Shown here: piece after piece, positions 13,676-22,003 of the stretch | Numbering within the stretch: the stretch's first letter is position 1 | Layout: each line of letters begins with the position of its first letter | Source of the DNA: Clostridia bacterium | GTDB taxonomy: Bacteria; Bacillota; Clostridia; Christensenellales; Borkfalkiaceae | Assembly: GCA_900770685.1 (NCBI GenBank) | Contig: CAAGLC010000082.1 | Location: 1 to 30,649, forward strand | Direction of reading: 5' to 3' | DNA: 30,649 nucleotides | Notes under the pieces: generated by a model | What the model saw: only the letters and a program-made list of their open reading frames with translations | Told to the model about the DNA's origin: nothing | Databases searched by the model: none | Program-made: the position numbers and the translations under genes

Positions 13676-15190
13676 TTAAAGTATTTCTAAGTTTTTCTTA
13701 AATATTTTCCTAAAGTCAGAACCGACTTCCATACCGGAGTTGATTTCTAGCGTTGCATCTCCGTCAACTTCCGTTTTCATTATTACCGAATCGCCAAGTA
13801 TATCGCAATTTACTCCTTTTACGACCGACGAGCAACTCCTATCGAAACAATTTGCTATACGTAAAATTATACCCATTTTCCTAACGGCTATTAAATCTTC
13901 GTCGGTAAGTAAATCGTGATATTTCAACCACTCTAACTGGTTAACGTCATCTATACCCGTACTAGAAACAACGAAAGACGCCATCGCCAAATCCCTATGG
14001 CTTATACCATATATATTAGAATTCAAAATTACGTAAGCGCTATGTTTCTCAAAGTTATAAAAACCTATTCTCTTTCCCGTTTCGTACATATACGCTGCAA
14101 CCTTTAAAATCTTCAAGTACTGCCTTGGGAATTTGTGCAATACTCTTAGTTGCTTAAATAGTTGAACGGACAAGGATACGATTTGCTCAACGTGTTTAGG
14201 ATCGCAACCGTAAAAATCATTTATCGTACATAAACTATGAGTTAGAACGTCCGTTATAGGCTTATCACAAGTATATGGAACTGCATAGTTAAACATTATT
14301 CCCGTTCTTAATCCACTACCGGAAATAACGACGTCACCCAAATTCATATATTTCTTAAACGCCGAAATCGCAGAAAACGCTGCCGGCAATATATCCGCTC
14401 TACCCGAAGATAAACCCTTTACCTTTTTCTTTCTATCTAGGTCTAAGCTTTTTATCAAACCGTAAACGTGTTGAAAATCGTCGTTATGAACAACGTAGTT
14501 ATGCAAAGTCTTAAGCGGATATTTTCTCATTATTTTAGTCATTCTACAAAGGTTCCTAAACGACCCGCCAACGCCGATTAATTGCGTTTCGGGATCAACC
14601 TCTTTTAACCACTCGATCCTTGACAACTGCTCGGTGAAAAATTCTTCTATTTTTTCAGCCTGCTCATCAGTTGTAAATTCGCTCAAGGGGAACATTTCCG
14701 TTAGCGTTATAGCGCCAAACGGTAAGGTTTCATAGTTGAGTAGATTTCTTCTGTTATAATAAACTATTTTTGTACTTCCGCCACCTATTTCAAGGATAAT
14801 TCCTTTTGGTAAATCCATAGTGTTTATAACACCACGGTATACGTACATAGCCTCCTCTTCCGCGCTCAAAACCCTAAGTTTTATACCGCAAGTTGCAGAC
14901 ACTTCATCCAAAAAACTGCGTTGATTTTTTGCGCGACGAACGGCTGCCGTTGCAACGGCGATAATTCTTTCTATCCCGCTAACGTCACACAATTTCCTAA
15001 ACATTTTTAAAACGTTAATAGTCTCTTTAATTCTAGCAGGTTTTAAGAAGCCGTCTTTCTCCATACCTTCGCCAAGACGAGGTGCTTCCTTTAATTGGTC
15101 AATTATTTGAAAATGGCCGTTCTCTAAAACTTCTATCAATAGCAAACGCGCCGTATTTGATCCTAAGTCGATTAATGCTATTTTTTCCAA
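13676..15190 (-). CDS. Exopolyphosphatase / pppGpp phosphohydrolase (Ppx/GppA family)
   Basis: A 504-residue enzyme of the long Ppx/GppA class, which releases phosphate from polyphosphate or converts pppGpp to ppGpp. Its ASKHA-fold phosphatase half (about 1-305) has ALIDLGSNTARLLL, AVATAAVRRAKNQRSFL, LEIGGGSTKIVYY and GVGGSFRNL. The C-terminal half (about 310-504) is the HD-like helical domain. Length equals E. coli Ppx. The start is TTG 15188-15190; GGAAGAG lies just upstream and a promoter 30 bases further, with no ATG alternative. The two substrates cannot be separated by sequence reading alone. Confidence 0.9.
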   Translation of the reverse strand: MEKIALIDLGSNTARLLLIEVLENGHFQIIDQLKEAPRLGEGMEKDGFLKPARIKETINVLKMFRKLCDVSGIERIIAVATAAVRRAKNQRSFLDEVSATCGIKLRVLSAEEEAMYVYRGVINTMDLPKGIILEIGGGSTKIVYYNRRNLLNYETLPFGAITLTEMFPLSEFTTDEQAEKIEEFFTEQLSRIEWLKEVDPETQLIGVGGSFRNLCRMTKIMRKYPLKTLHNYVVHNDDFQHVYGLIKSLDLDRKKKVKGLSSGRADILPAAFSAISAFKKYMNLGDVVISGSGLRTGIMFNYAVPYTCDKPITDVLTHSLCTINDFYGCDPKHVEQIVSLSVQLFKQLRVLHKFPRQYLKILKVAAYMYETGKRIGFYNFEKHSAYVILNSNIYGISHRDLAMASFVVSSTGIDDVNQLEWLKYHDLLTDEDLIAVRKMGIILRIANCFDRSCSSVVKGVNCDILGDSVIMKTEVDGDATLEINSGMEVGSDFRKIFKKNLEIL

Positions 15191-15220
15191 TTCTCTTCCA
15201 CCATCTTTATTTTTTTAGAC

Positions 15221-15249
15221 ATTATATCACACGCTTCTCGCTTTGTATA
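15221..15249 (-). promoter_or_regulatory. Promoter of the ppx-mreB-like unit
   Basis: Minus-strand TATACA (15244-15249), 17 bases, TATAAT (15221-15226). The -10 is perfect and the -35 matches 4 of 6. The rest of 15250-15394 is T-rich with nothing further recognisable. Confidence 0.65.
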
Positions 15250-15394
15250 TATTTTTTTTAAAATTTGTGCAATTTTTTCTAAAATTTTTTTTGCCGTGTA
15301 ACCTCAACTTCATTATATCGTTTTTTTTCAGTTGTTTTCTACTGTTTTTAAGTGTTTATCCGTTATTTTTTTATTGGTATATTTGCACATATGG

Positions 15395-15766
15395 TTATGA
15401 CTTTTTATTGATCAAACTCATCACGAACTGAAGCACGGAAAGTCCTAATAAAAATCCTCCGAATATTCTTCTTAACGTTTCTCCCGTTATATTTTTAGCG
15501 ATATAGTAACCTATAAAACAGGTCAAAATTCCCGTTACGATAATATATAACACGTCCTTAAATTCAACGTATTTATTCTTTAAATGTATTATTAACGCTA
15601 CCGTCGCCATAGGCAAAAAACTGATTAGGTTCGCCGCCTGAGCGCTATGCTGATTAACGTTATAAAAAATACTTAGTAGGGGTATTAAAATCGTACCTCC
15701 ACCCATCCCCATTCCACCTAATACTCCACCTAAAACTCCTGCCACAGCGTACCATACGTATTCCAT
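15395..15766 (-). CDS. Half-size TSUP (TauE/SafE) membrane protein, second partner
   Basis: A 123-residue membrane protein with four likely helices. It opens with WYAVAGVLGGVLGGMGMGGGTILIPLL, the glycine-rich signature of a TauE/SafE (TSUP) half-repeat, and ends shortly after GGFLLGLSVLQFV. Full TSUP transporters of sulfite, taurine or other organic anions are about 250 residues with two such halves; this gene encodes one half. The start is ATG 15764-15766, five bases after AAGGAGGG; a longer frame upstream would overlap the neighbouring gene and lacks a ribosome site. It lies 14 bases after the other half, so the two probably form a heteromeric carrier. Confidence 0.88.
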   Translation of the reverse strand: MEYVWYAVAGVLGGVLGGMGMGGGTILIPLLSIFYNVNQHSAQAANLISFLPMATVALIIHLKNKYVEFKDVLYIIVTGILTCFIGYYIAKNITGETLRRIFGGFLLGLSVLQFVMSLINKKS

Positions 15767-15780
15767 TTCTTCCCTCCTTA

Positions 15781-16194
15781 TTAAAACAAAAGCATTTTTA
15801 TTCCCGCCGCCGCCATCGCTACCGAAAAAATCATCCCCAACCATTTCGACGACAGTTTATTAAGCACGATTGCCCCAATCGTTCCGCCTACCGTTACTCC
15901 TATTGCCGTTGGAATCGTTAGCGCCAAATCTAAACTTTTACTTGAGGCGTATAATAGCCCGCTTACGATAGACATTGGAAGTATTATAAGTATTGCCGTT
16001 GCGTGAGCCTTTTTAGGTTCTCTTTTAAGCAAATAGATTAGCAAAGGAACTACTATCATTCCCCCACCTCCTCCGAACAAACCGTTAATTAATCCCGCTA
16101 TCGCTCCGGTTAGAGCGCATTGCATTTTTTGTATGTTTGCTCGTTCTTCGAAAGACTCTTTTATTGATTTTTTGTTAGTCGTTTGATTTTTCAT
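15781..16194 (-). CDS. Half-size TSUP (TauE/SafE) membrane protein, first partner
   Basis: A 137-residue protein with a charged N-terminal tail (about 25 residues) and then four hydrophobic helices. The TSUP half-repeat signature is ALTGAIAGLINGLFGGGGGM (about 27-46), followed by HATAILIILPMSIVSGLLY and the second glycine-rich helix TAIGVTVGGTIGAIVLNKL. With the gene 14 bases downstream it makes one complete transporter in two chains. No clear ribosome site precedes its ATG (CTGGTATG only), so the exact start is less certain. Substrate is unknown. Confidence 0.86.
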   Translation of the reverse strand: MKNQTTNKKSIKESFEERANIQKMQCALTGAIAGLINGLFGGGGGMIVVPLLIYLLKREPKKAHATAILIILPMSIVSGLLYASSKSLDLALTIPTAIGVTVGGTIGAIVLNKLSSKWLGMIFSVAMAAAGIKMLLF

Positions 16195-16268
16195 ACCAGT
16201 ATTTTGTGCAATACCTTTTCTTTTTAGGCAAAAATTTTTACTCTTTTCAAATTATTTCTATATTACAA

Positions 16269-16297
16269 TTGATTTTTTATAAAAAATAATATATAAT
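16269..16297 (+). promoter_or_regulatory. Promoter of the large surface-protein gene
   Basis: TTGATT (16269-16274), 17 bases, TATAAT (16292-16297). The leader of about 60 bases carries AAGGTGAT just before the ATG. Confidence 0.8.
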
Positions 16298-16364
16298 AAC
16301 TTTATATTTGTTTATAAAAGAAAGTTTTGGCAAAAATTTTTGTCGAATATAAAAAGGTGATTAT

Positions 16365-19300
16365 ATGACGAGAAAAACTAATCTTAAAAGCATCAAATCA
16401 AAATTAATTATTTTTCTTACCGTTCTTTGTTTGGCTTTCTCATTTTTAGGCCTATACGCTTGCGACGATACCGATAAAGACGTTAAAGATCCAAATTATT
16501 CAATTGACAAAGAAAGTAGCGACGTTTTAATTAAAAACGCTAACTTCTTCGTGGAAACTGCTAACAAAGAACTTTCAAGTTTCCCCCTTACCAATATTAA
16601 CGGTTGGAGTAGAGCCTCTACCGATAATTCTTCTTCAGCATCTTCGGTTAACTCGGGTGTTATCAACGTTACCGACGATGGTTGGAATAATCTTTTAAAT
16701 AATCTCTATAAAGACAACGATTTCGTTTCTTATTTCAAAAATCTTTACGACTTCACTTCAGACGACGTTAAAGAAAGCATAAGGACTGCTAAAAACGACC
16801 CGGACTACACTCCTACCTCCGACGAAATCAAAGAGTACGTAATAAACAATTACGTTAACGTAAAAACGGCTACGGCAGATTTCACAAACCCGTCCAAGAG
16901 TCCTGAGGCTACCGATAATTACGTTTATATGCTAAACAATATCGCAGTTAACGCTAACTACGGTTTAGGTACTGCTCAAAAAATTACCTCTTCTTCTACC
17001 GTTAATATGAAGAAAGATAAAATTTACGAACTTTCCGTTTGGGTTAAGACGGCTAACGTTAACAACCAAATAAACTCAAACGTTGGCGCAAATATTAGAT
17101 TGACCAACTCCATAAACAAATCTACTCAAGCGCAATATCAAATTAGCAACATAGTTTGCGACGAGTGGACCAAATACACCATTTATATTCAATCTGACAG
17201 TGATTATTCCTGCACTTTCACCTTAGTGTTAGGTTTAGGCTACGGTGGTGAAAATTCTAACGATTGTTTCAACTTCGCTGAAGGTACTGCTTATTTTGAC
17301 GATATTACCATTAAAGAGGTTGAAAACTTTAACGAGAGCATTACCCCCGATTATATGGTGTTCAACGAAGAGCAACCTTTACAGGCTTCGCTTACCAGCA
17401 AAAACGACCTTACTAACAACGCTCATAAAGTTTGTCTTTACAGTATGGACTTTACTCATAGCGAACAATCTTATTTGAACGACCTTTCACCCGACGTTTA
17501 CACTAGTGATTTTACCACTTCTAACGTTACGGTGGACGACGGTTCGGGAAATCAAGTTCCCCTTACCAGTAGAGTCAAGGTTGGCGCTTCAAGTACTCAA
17601 GAATTAGTTAAAAACGGAAAAGAAGCTACCGTTAACGTTAACACCGCTTCTGCTACCGTTACCTTAAAAGACAGTTTGTTCTCATTAAATAACGGTCAAT
17701 ACGGGCTTTTATCTTTCTACGTTAAAAACCAACTCGAAGCCCCTGCAGACACCAACGTTTATGTTGACCTATTCGACGTTGACGGCGCTCAATCATTAAA
17801 AGTTCCGGCTACCATCACCATTAGCGAACCGAGCGACGATTTCGTTCGTTACGTAGTACTAGTTAAGAATAATTTCACTACCGGTAACGCTAGAACCTTC
17901 TACTTTAATTTCGTGGTTGGTCCTAATGACGTTGCAAGCGTAGTGTACGATTCAGATTTTTCCACTGGAAGCGTTATCATTAAGGATATAACTTTTGCAA
18001 AGGGTAACCTTGAAGACGAAAACGAATTGTTCGATTACTTCTCTTCCGTTGCAAATTCAACCGTCGCTCTTCACGCTGGATTTGAAAACGACTTTAACGA
18101 AGAATCTTCAAAAGAAAATTATTCGTTTAGTACTAAACCCGGTAACGTTGGAGATATTATATTTAACCCAACCAATCCTAAAGATTTCACCGGTATCGTT
18201 GCTAACCACGCTTATATAACCAATGCTGACGGCGCTGAAACTGCAACTGATACTAGAAGCTCAACCGGTAAAGATTATGACGTTGACGGTATCGCTGGTC
18301 TTATTAATACCAAATACGTTAGCAACTATACTGACAAAAACGGCGCTAAGTACGGCTCTGAAATACTAAACAAGTTAGGCTTTAATAACGGCGACGACAA
18401 TATTCAGCCTATTATGATTAAAAACAACGTTAGCGGACATTACGGTTACGTTGGCAAGAAAATTACCATCAACCCCTCCTCTAACGCAACGGTAACTGCA
18501 AACATTAAGGTTTGCGACGATGCAAAAGCGTACGTTTACTTGGTTGACGTTAGTGGTACGGAAAAGAACGTTCTAACCTTTAACGACTTTACCGTTAATA
18601 CCGATGTCGTTAAAGACGTTCCGATTAATACGCAGGTTCAAGGTAATGAACTTAAGTATCAATTAGAAATTACTTCCGATATGATGAGCGATAACGGTTG
18701 GCTCACCGTTTCCTTCTACGTTGGAACGGGTAACACCGAAAAATCTTTCCGTTTAGAAATATGGAACGGTGGACGTGACGGTTCCGCTCAAACGGCTAGT
18801 CAAGGCTACGTTTTCATTAAGTCGCAAGCAACTGCAGTTTCCGCAGGCTTTACCGAGGCACAAAGTTGGACCGAAGCTTTCACAACTGAAGATACCGTTT
18901 TATACAATCAACATAAAGCGTCGCTCACCAAACTTTACGCATATCATAGACAATTAAACGAAACGGAAATTGAATTTAACAAAGATTATCCTGATCAATC
19001 CATTTCATACTCACCTAACTACGTATGGGCTCAAAACGAAAAAATGATTTACGGTGTATTCAACACCATCGACCCAGCAGTTTACAACCCATATGACGCT
19101 ATTGAGGAGGAAGAAGAGGTAAATACTGGTTGTACCGCAACTACTGATCCTGCAACTTTCTGGCTATCCTTCTCGTCAATATTATTAGCAGCAATTTTAC
19201 TCCTTGCTTTAGTTGCGTTAATCGTTAAACGTTATAGGGCTAAGGCTATTGCAAACAAGAACGACGCTTTATCACATTATAAAGTCACTAGTCGTATCCG

Positions 19301-19502
19301 TAGTACGAAAAATATTTCCAAAACCAAGGCGGTTAAAGAAGAAGTTACTGAAAAAGAAATAGAAGCAGAACAACCTGCCGACCAAGAAGTTGCTGAAGAA
19401 ACGACGGAAGAAAAAACCGAAGAAGCAACTGACGAATACGTTTACGGAGAAGTTCAATCTTTCGGCGAAGAACAATCTGACTCTTCTAGCAAAAACGAAT
19501 AA
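16365..19502 (+). CDS. Large cell-surface protein with lipoprotein-type signal, jelly-roll-like domains and C-terminal membrane anchor
   Basis: 1045 residues. A basic start and hydrophobic stretch end in a lipobox-like LYAC (Cys33). Residues about 55-320 resemble a carbohydrate-binding-type jelly roll (IKNANF at the start, YELSVWVKT, WTKYTIYI, AYFDDITIKEV). Two further beta-rich regions of the same style follow, near 435-555 (LLSFYVKN, FVRYVVLV, VIIKDITF) and 690-830 (ATVTANIKV, WLTVSFYVG). Near the end come an acidic spacer (EEEEE), one membrane helix (about 932-953, SSILLAAILLLALVALIV), a basic stop-transfer and a long Glu-rich cytoplasmic tail. No catalytic motif is seen. It stands alone with its own promoter and terminator. 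Ligand unknown; the domain reading is inference. Confidence 0.75.
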   Translation: MTRKTNLKSIKSKLIIFLTVLCLAFSFLGLYACDDTDKDVKDPNYSIDKESSDVLIKNANFFVETANKELSSFPLTNINGWSRASTDNSSSASSVNSGVINVTDDGWNNLLNNLYKDNDFVSYFKNLYDFTSDDVKESIRTAKNDPDYTPTSDEIKEYVINNYVNVKTATADFTNPSKSPEATDNYVYMLNNIAVNANYGLGTAQKITSSSTVNMKKDKIYELSVWVKTANVNNQINSNVGANIRLTNSINKSTQAQYQISNIVCDEWTKYTIYIQSDSDYSCTFTLVLGLGYGGENSNDCFNFAEGTAYFDDITIKEVENFNESITPDYMVFNEEQPLQASLTSKNDLTNNAHKVCLYSMDFTHSEQSYLNDLSPDVYTSDFTTSNVTVDDGSGNQVPLTSRVKVGASSTQELVKNGKEATVNVNTASATVTLKDSLFSLNNGQYGLLSFYVKNQLEAPADTNVYVDLFDVDGAQSLKVPATITISEPSDDFVRYVVLVKNNFTTGNARTFYFNFVVGPNDVASVVYDSDFSTGSVIIKDITFAKGNLEDENELFDYFSSVANSTVALHAGFENDFNEESSKENYSFSTKPGNVGDIIFNPTNPKDFTGIVANHAYITNADGAETATDTRSSTGKDYDVDGIAGLINTKYVSNYTDKNGAKYGSEILNKLGFNNGDDNIQPIMIKNNVSGHYGYVGKKITINPSSNATVTANIKVCDDAKAYVYLVDVSGTEKNVLTFNDFTVNTDVVKDVPINTQVQGNELKYQLEITSDMMSDNGWLTVSFYVGTGNTEKSFRLEIWNGGRDGSAQTASQGYVFIKSQATAVSAGFTEAQSWTEAFTTEDTVLYNQHKASLTKLYAYHRQLNETEIEFNKDYPDQSISYSPNYVWAQNEKMIYGVFNTIDPAVYNPYDAIEEEEEVNTGCTATTDPATFWLSFSSILLAAILLLALVALIVKRYRAKAIANKNDALSHYKVTSRIRSTKNISKTKAVKEEVTEKEIEAEQPADQEVAEETTEEKTEEATDEYVYGEVQSFGEEQSDSSSKNE

Positions 19503-19517
19503 TCTTAATTAAATATT

Positions 19518-19546
19518 AAAACCGAACGGTTAACCGTTCGGTTTTT
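19518..19546 (+). terminator. Terminator of the large surface-protein gene
   Basis: A nearly perfect palindrome (arms AACCGAACGG and CCGTTCGGTT, loop TTAA) is followed by six T on the plus strand, 16 bases after the stop. Confidence 0.93.
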
Positions 19547-19594
19547 TATTTTATTTAGAATACCTTTATTTTTTTTACGCATATATATAGTAGT

Positions 19595-20647
19595 ATGTCA
19601 ACAATCATATTAACCGGTGGAGGAACTGCCGGACATTGTATTCCTCATCTAGCGCTTATACCCTATTTGAAAAACGACTTTGACCAAATCTACTATATTG
19701 GAAGCAAAGACGGATTGGAAAAAGGTATTATTGAAAATACGGGAATAAAATACTTTGACGTTCCCTGCACTAAATTTAGAAGAAAATCCATATTAAAAAA
19801 TATTGAAATCCCTTTCGTTCTCGCTTCGGGCATTAGCAAGGCGGGAAAACTTATTGACCAACTTAAGCCGGACGTGGTTTTTTCTAAGGGAGGATACGTT
19901 GCTATACCTACGGTTATTGCCTCTAGCAATAGAAAAATCCCCGTAATTTCTCACGAAAGTGATTTAACTATGGGGCTAGCCAATAAATTTATGTCTAAAT
20001 ACTGTAAAAAAATTCTAACCTCTTTCCCTACGACTGCTAAAGAAGTTAGAAACGGTGAATACTCGGGTAGCCCTATTAGAAGAAATTTGTTTAACGCAAA
20101 CAAATCAGACGCTTTATCTTTTTTTGGATTTTCGGGTAAAAAGCCCGTTCTTTTGGTTACGGGAGGAAGTTTAGGCGCTAAAAAAATTAATATGGTTTTA
20201 CGCTCCGCCTTACCAGAACTTATAAAAACTTTTGACGTTATTCACGTTTGCGGAAAAGGAAATTTAGACCAAAGTATTAATCTTGACGGGTATTTTCAAA
20301 CGGAATTCCTTAACAAAATAGAAAACGCTTTTGCTATTTGCTCTATTTGCGTTTCTAGAGCAGGCTCTAACACTTTGTTTGAACTTCTTAGCCTTGAAAT
20401 ACCGACTCTTTTAATTCCTCTTCCTAAAGACGTTTCTCGAGGAGATCAAGTTGAAAACGCCGAATACTTTCAAAAACTTGGGCTTGTTAACGTTCTACCC
20501 CAAAACGTTTTAACCAAAGATTCTTTAATCGTTTCTATTTATTCAACTTATTCTAATAGAAGTTCACTAAAAAACAACCTAAAATTAAATCCAATAAAAG
20601 ACCAAAGCAGAACGATTTCAAGAATTATCGCTGACTGCAAACGCTAA
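19595..20647 (+). CDS. murG: Lipid II synthase MurG (UDP-GlcNAc transferase)
   Basis: A 350-residue GT-B glycosyltransferase that adds GlcNAc to lipid I at the inner membrane face in peptidoglycan synthesis. Motifs include GGGTAGHCIPHLALI (8-22), GGYVAIPTVIAS, HESDLTMGLANK, VTGGSLGAKKIN and the donor-site SRAGSNTLFELL followed by PKDVSRGDQVENAEYF. The SRGDQ variant is that of the Bacillus/Clostridium second MurG type. Length is normal. No ribosome-binding sequence lies before ATG 19595; a TATATA element ends 6-8 bases upstream, so the messenger may be leaderless or depend on read-through. It is not in a division/cell-wall cluster here. Confidence 0.93.
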   Translation: MSTIILTGGGTAGHCIPHLALIPYLKNDFDQIYYIGSKDGLEKGIIENTGIKYFDVPCTKFRRKSILKNIEIPFVLASGISKAGKLIDQLKPDVVFSKGGYVAIPTVIASSNRKIPVISHESDLTMGLANKFMSKYCKKILTSFPTTAKEVRNGEYSGSPIRRNLFNANKSDALSFFGFSGKKPVLLVTGGSLGAKKINMVLRSALPELIKTFDVIHVCGKGNLDQSINLDGYFQTEFLNKIENAFAICSICVSRAGSNTLFELLSLEIPTLLIPLPKDVSRGDQVENAEYFQKLGLVNVLPQNVLTKDSLIVSIYSTYSNRSSLKNNLKLNPIKDQSRTISRIIADCKR

Positions 20648-20810
20648 GAACGTGCTTATACAACAACTCCCGTTGTTCAAAACTTCTATATATACCGCTA
20701 GACATTAGCGGTATTTTTCTTACTTCAACTTTACGATTCGCCTTGCTCATTACAGTTACCTTTTTTAATTGCTTTTTCGCGTTAATTTTTCTTATTATTT
20801 TTCCTATCAT
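20625..20810 (-). CDS. Possible small basic protein opposite the murG terminator
   Basis: A 61-residue frame starting at ATG 20808-20810 with a good ribosome site (AGAGGTGA, four bases before it). The N-terminal half is very basic (MIGKIIRKINAKKQLKK), and no known family is recognised. Against it: it runs through the murG terminator hairpin and overlaps the last 23 bases of murG. A longer reading to 20873 has no ribosome site. Treat as hypothetical. Confidence 0.35.
   Translation of the reverse strand: MIGKIIRKINAKKQLKKVTVMSKANRKVEVRKIPLMSSGIYRSFEQRELLYKHVLSVCSQR
20692..20718 (+). terminator. Terminator of murG
   Basis: A 9-bp stem (20692-20700 with 20706-20714, ATACCGCTA/TAGCGGTAT) with a 5-base loop is followed by five T on the plus strand, about 45 bases past the murG stop. 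Confidence 0.8.
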
Positions 20811-20856
20811 ATATTCACCTCTACCCTTTTTACACCTTAATGATAACCGTATGTTT

Positions 20857-20872
20857 TGACATACGCTTGTCA
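20857..20872. promoter_or_regulatory. Inverted repeat upstream of the WYL regulator gene
   Basis: TGACA-N6-TGTCA, overlapping a second pair GTATG/CATAC (20849-20853 and 20860-20864). It lies 26-41 bases upstream of the -35 box of the regulator gene and could be its operator; not verified. Confidence 0.35.
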
Positions 20873-20897
20873 TATTTAATCTTTTTATGAAAATTAA

Positions 20898-20927
20898 TTG
20901 ACTTAAACGGCTTATATGTTTTACAAT
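20898..20927 (+). promoter_or_regulatory. Promoter of the WYL-domain regulator gene
   Basis: TTGACT (20898-20903), 18 bases, TACAAT (20922-20927). The predicted transcript start near 20934 lies after the first in-frame ATG (20916) and so supports the later start at 20952. Confidence 0.7.
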
Positions 20928-20951
20928 ATGTATAAAGAGGTAAAAAAATAT

Positions 20952-21872
20952 ATGAAATTTGAAATAATGATTGGAATTTTATTTGAGTTATTATCGAAAA
21001 AATGCGTTAAGGCTAAATACCTTGCCGAAAAATACGAAGTTAGTGTTAGAAGCATATATCGATACATAAATTCTTTGGAATTAGCGGGCGTTCCATTATA
21101 CACCGTTAGAGGCAATAGAGGTGGTTTCTCCATTGTCGATACGTATAGATTAGGATCGACTTTTTTGACTGCGCAAGAGTTTGAACAAACTATAAATTCG
21201 CTTTCAGCAATCGTTGGTAGTGTTCCCAATAAGATTTTGTCTAACGTTATACTTAAACTAAAAGCAAACTCTAAAAACGAATATAACCAATTTAACGTTA
21301 AAGGCGGTAATCTTATTATAGACGCAAGTCCTTGGGGAGATGCAGTTGGTTATAAAAGCAAACTATCTTTAATTTCTGAAAGTATTGAAAAATCCCTACC
21401 ACTTTCTATAATTTATCACGATAGAAACGGAGAGATTTCCGAAAGAGTTATAGAACCGCACGTTATAGTTTTTAAGCAAGGTTTATGGTACGTTTACGCA
21501 TACTGCACCTTAAGGAAGACTTTTAGATTCTTTAAGACGGGTAGAATTGAGAGCGCTAATCTATTAAACAAACCGTTTATCAGAAAAGACCTGCCCGACT
21601 CTGCTCCACCCCTAAACTGGCAAGACGATGCGAGCATGATCGACGTTGAACTTTTGGTTGATAAATCGGTTTTATCAGACGTTGAAGAGTGGCTCGGAAT
21701 TGAAAACGTTAATGAAATAAAAGGAAAACATCTCGCTTTTGCAAAACTCCCCTATGACAAAGGTTTGGTATCAAAAATTATGAGTTTTGGAAGTAAAGTT
21801 AAAGTATTATCTCCAAAAGTATTAATAGACGACGTTAAAGCGAACGCCGTTGACATACTCAAAAATTACTAA
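20952..21872 (+). CDS. HTH/WYL-domain transcriptional regulator (YafY type)
   Basis: A 306-residue regulator. The N-terminal winged HTH (about 1-60: CVKAKYLAEKYEVSVRSIYRYINSLELAGVPL, then the wing RGNRGGFSI) is the HTH_11/DeoR-like fold. The WYL domain (about 135-215) contains LSIIYHDRNGEISERVIEPH and GLWYVYAYC, with ligand-pocket arginines in FRFFKTGRIE. The C-terminal WCX-like extension runs to the end. WYL domains sense nucleotides or other small ligands. The start is ATG 20952, behind AGAGG, because the promoter -10 covers the upstream ATG. It is not adjacent to a defence or DNA-repair locus; the nearest candidate target is the convergent exporter operon. A terminator follows. Confidence 0.92.
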   Translation: MKFEIMIGILFELLSKKCVKAKYLAEKYEVSVRSIYRYINSLELAGVPLYTVRGNRGGFSIVDTYRLGSTFLTAQEFEQTINSLSAIVGSVPNKILSNVILKLKANSKNEYNQFNVKGGNLIIDASPWGDAVGYKSKLSLISESIEKSLPLSIIYHDRNGEISERVIEPHVIVFKQGLWYVYAYCTLRKTFRFFKTGRIESANLLNKPFIRKDLPDSAPPLNWQDDASMIDVELLVDKSVLSDVEEWLGIENVNEIKGKHLAFAKLPYDKGLVSKIMSFGSKVKVLSPKVLIDDVKANAVDILKNY

Positions 21873-21894
21873 GCAACACTCTATAACTTAATAA

Positions 21895-21960
21895 AAAATG
21901 GAACTTATAAATATTATTACTAAATCTTAGTAAAAGATATTTTTAGTTCCATTTTCTTTT
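21895..21960. terminator. Bidirectional terminator between WYL regulator and exporter operon
   Basis: An 11-bp outer stem (21895-21905 with 21945-21955, AAAATGGAACT/AGTTCCATTTT) encloses an inner hairpin (TTACTAA/TTAGTAA). T runs lie on both sides, so it serves both converging units. Confidence 0.8.
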
Positions 21961-22003
21961 TTATTTAAATGTTTTTTAACGGTTTTTTCGCTTAAGCGTC
22001 CAG

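Noticed and set aside
15243..15431. 62-residue hydrophobic frame on the plus strand
   Set aside because: It results from a T-rich intergenic tract (mostly Phe and Leu), has no ribosome site, and runs into the end of the TSUP gene.
15395..15844. Longer reading of the second TSUP gene (149 residues)
   Set aside because: The extra N-terminus has no ribosome site and overlaps the preceding gene; AAGGAGGG stands just before ATG 15764-15766.
20916..20951. Upstream start for the WYL regulator at 20916
   Set aside because: The likely -10 box (20922-20927) lies inside this extension, while AGAGG precedes ATG 20952.
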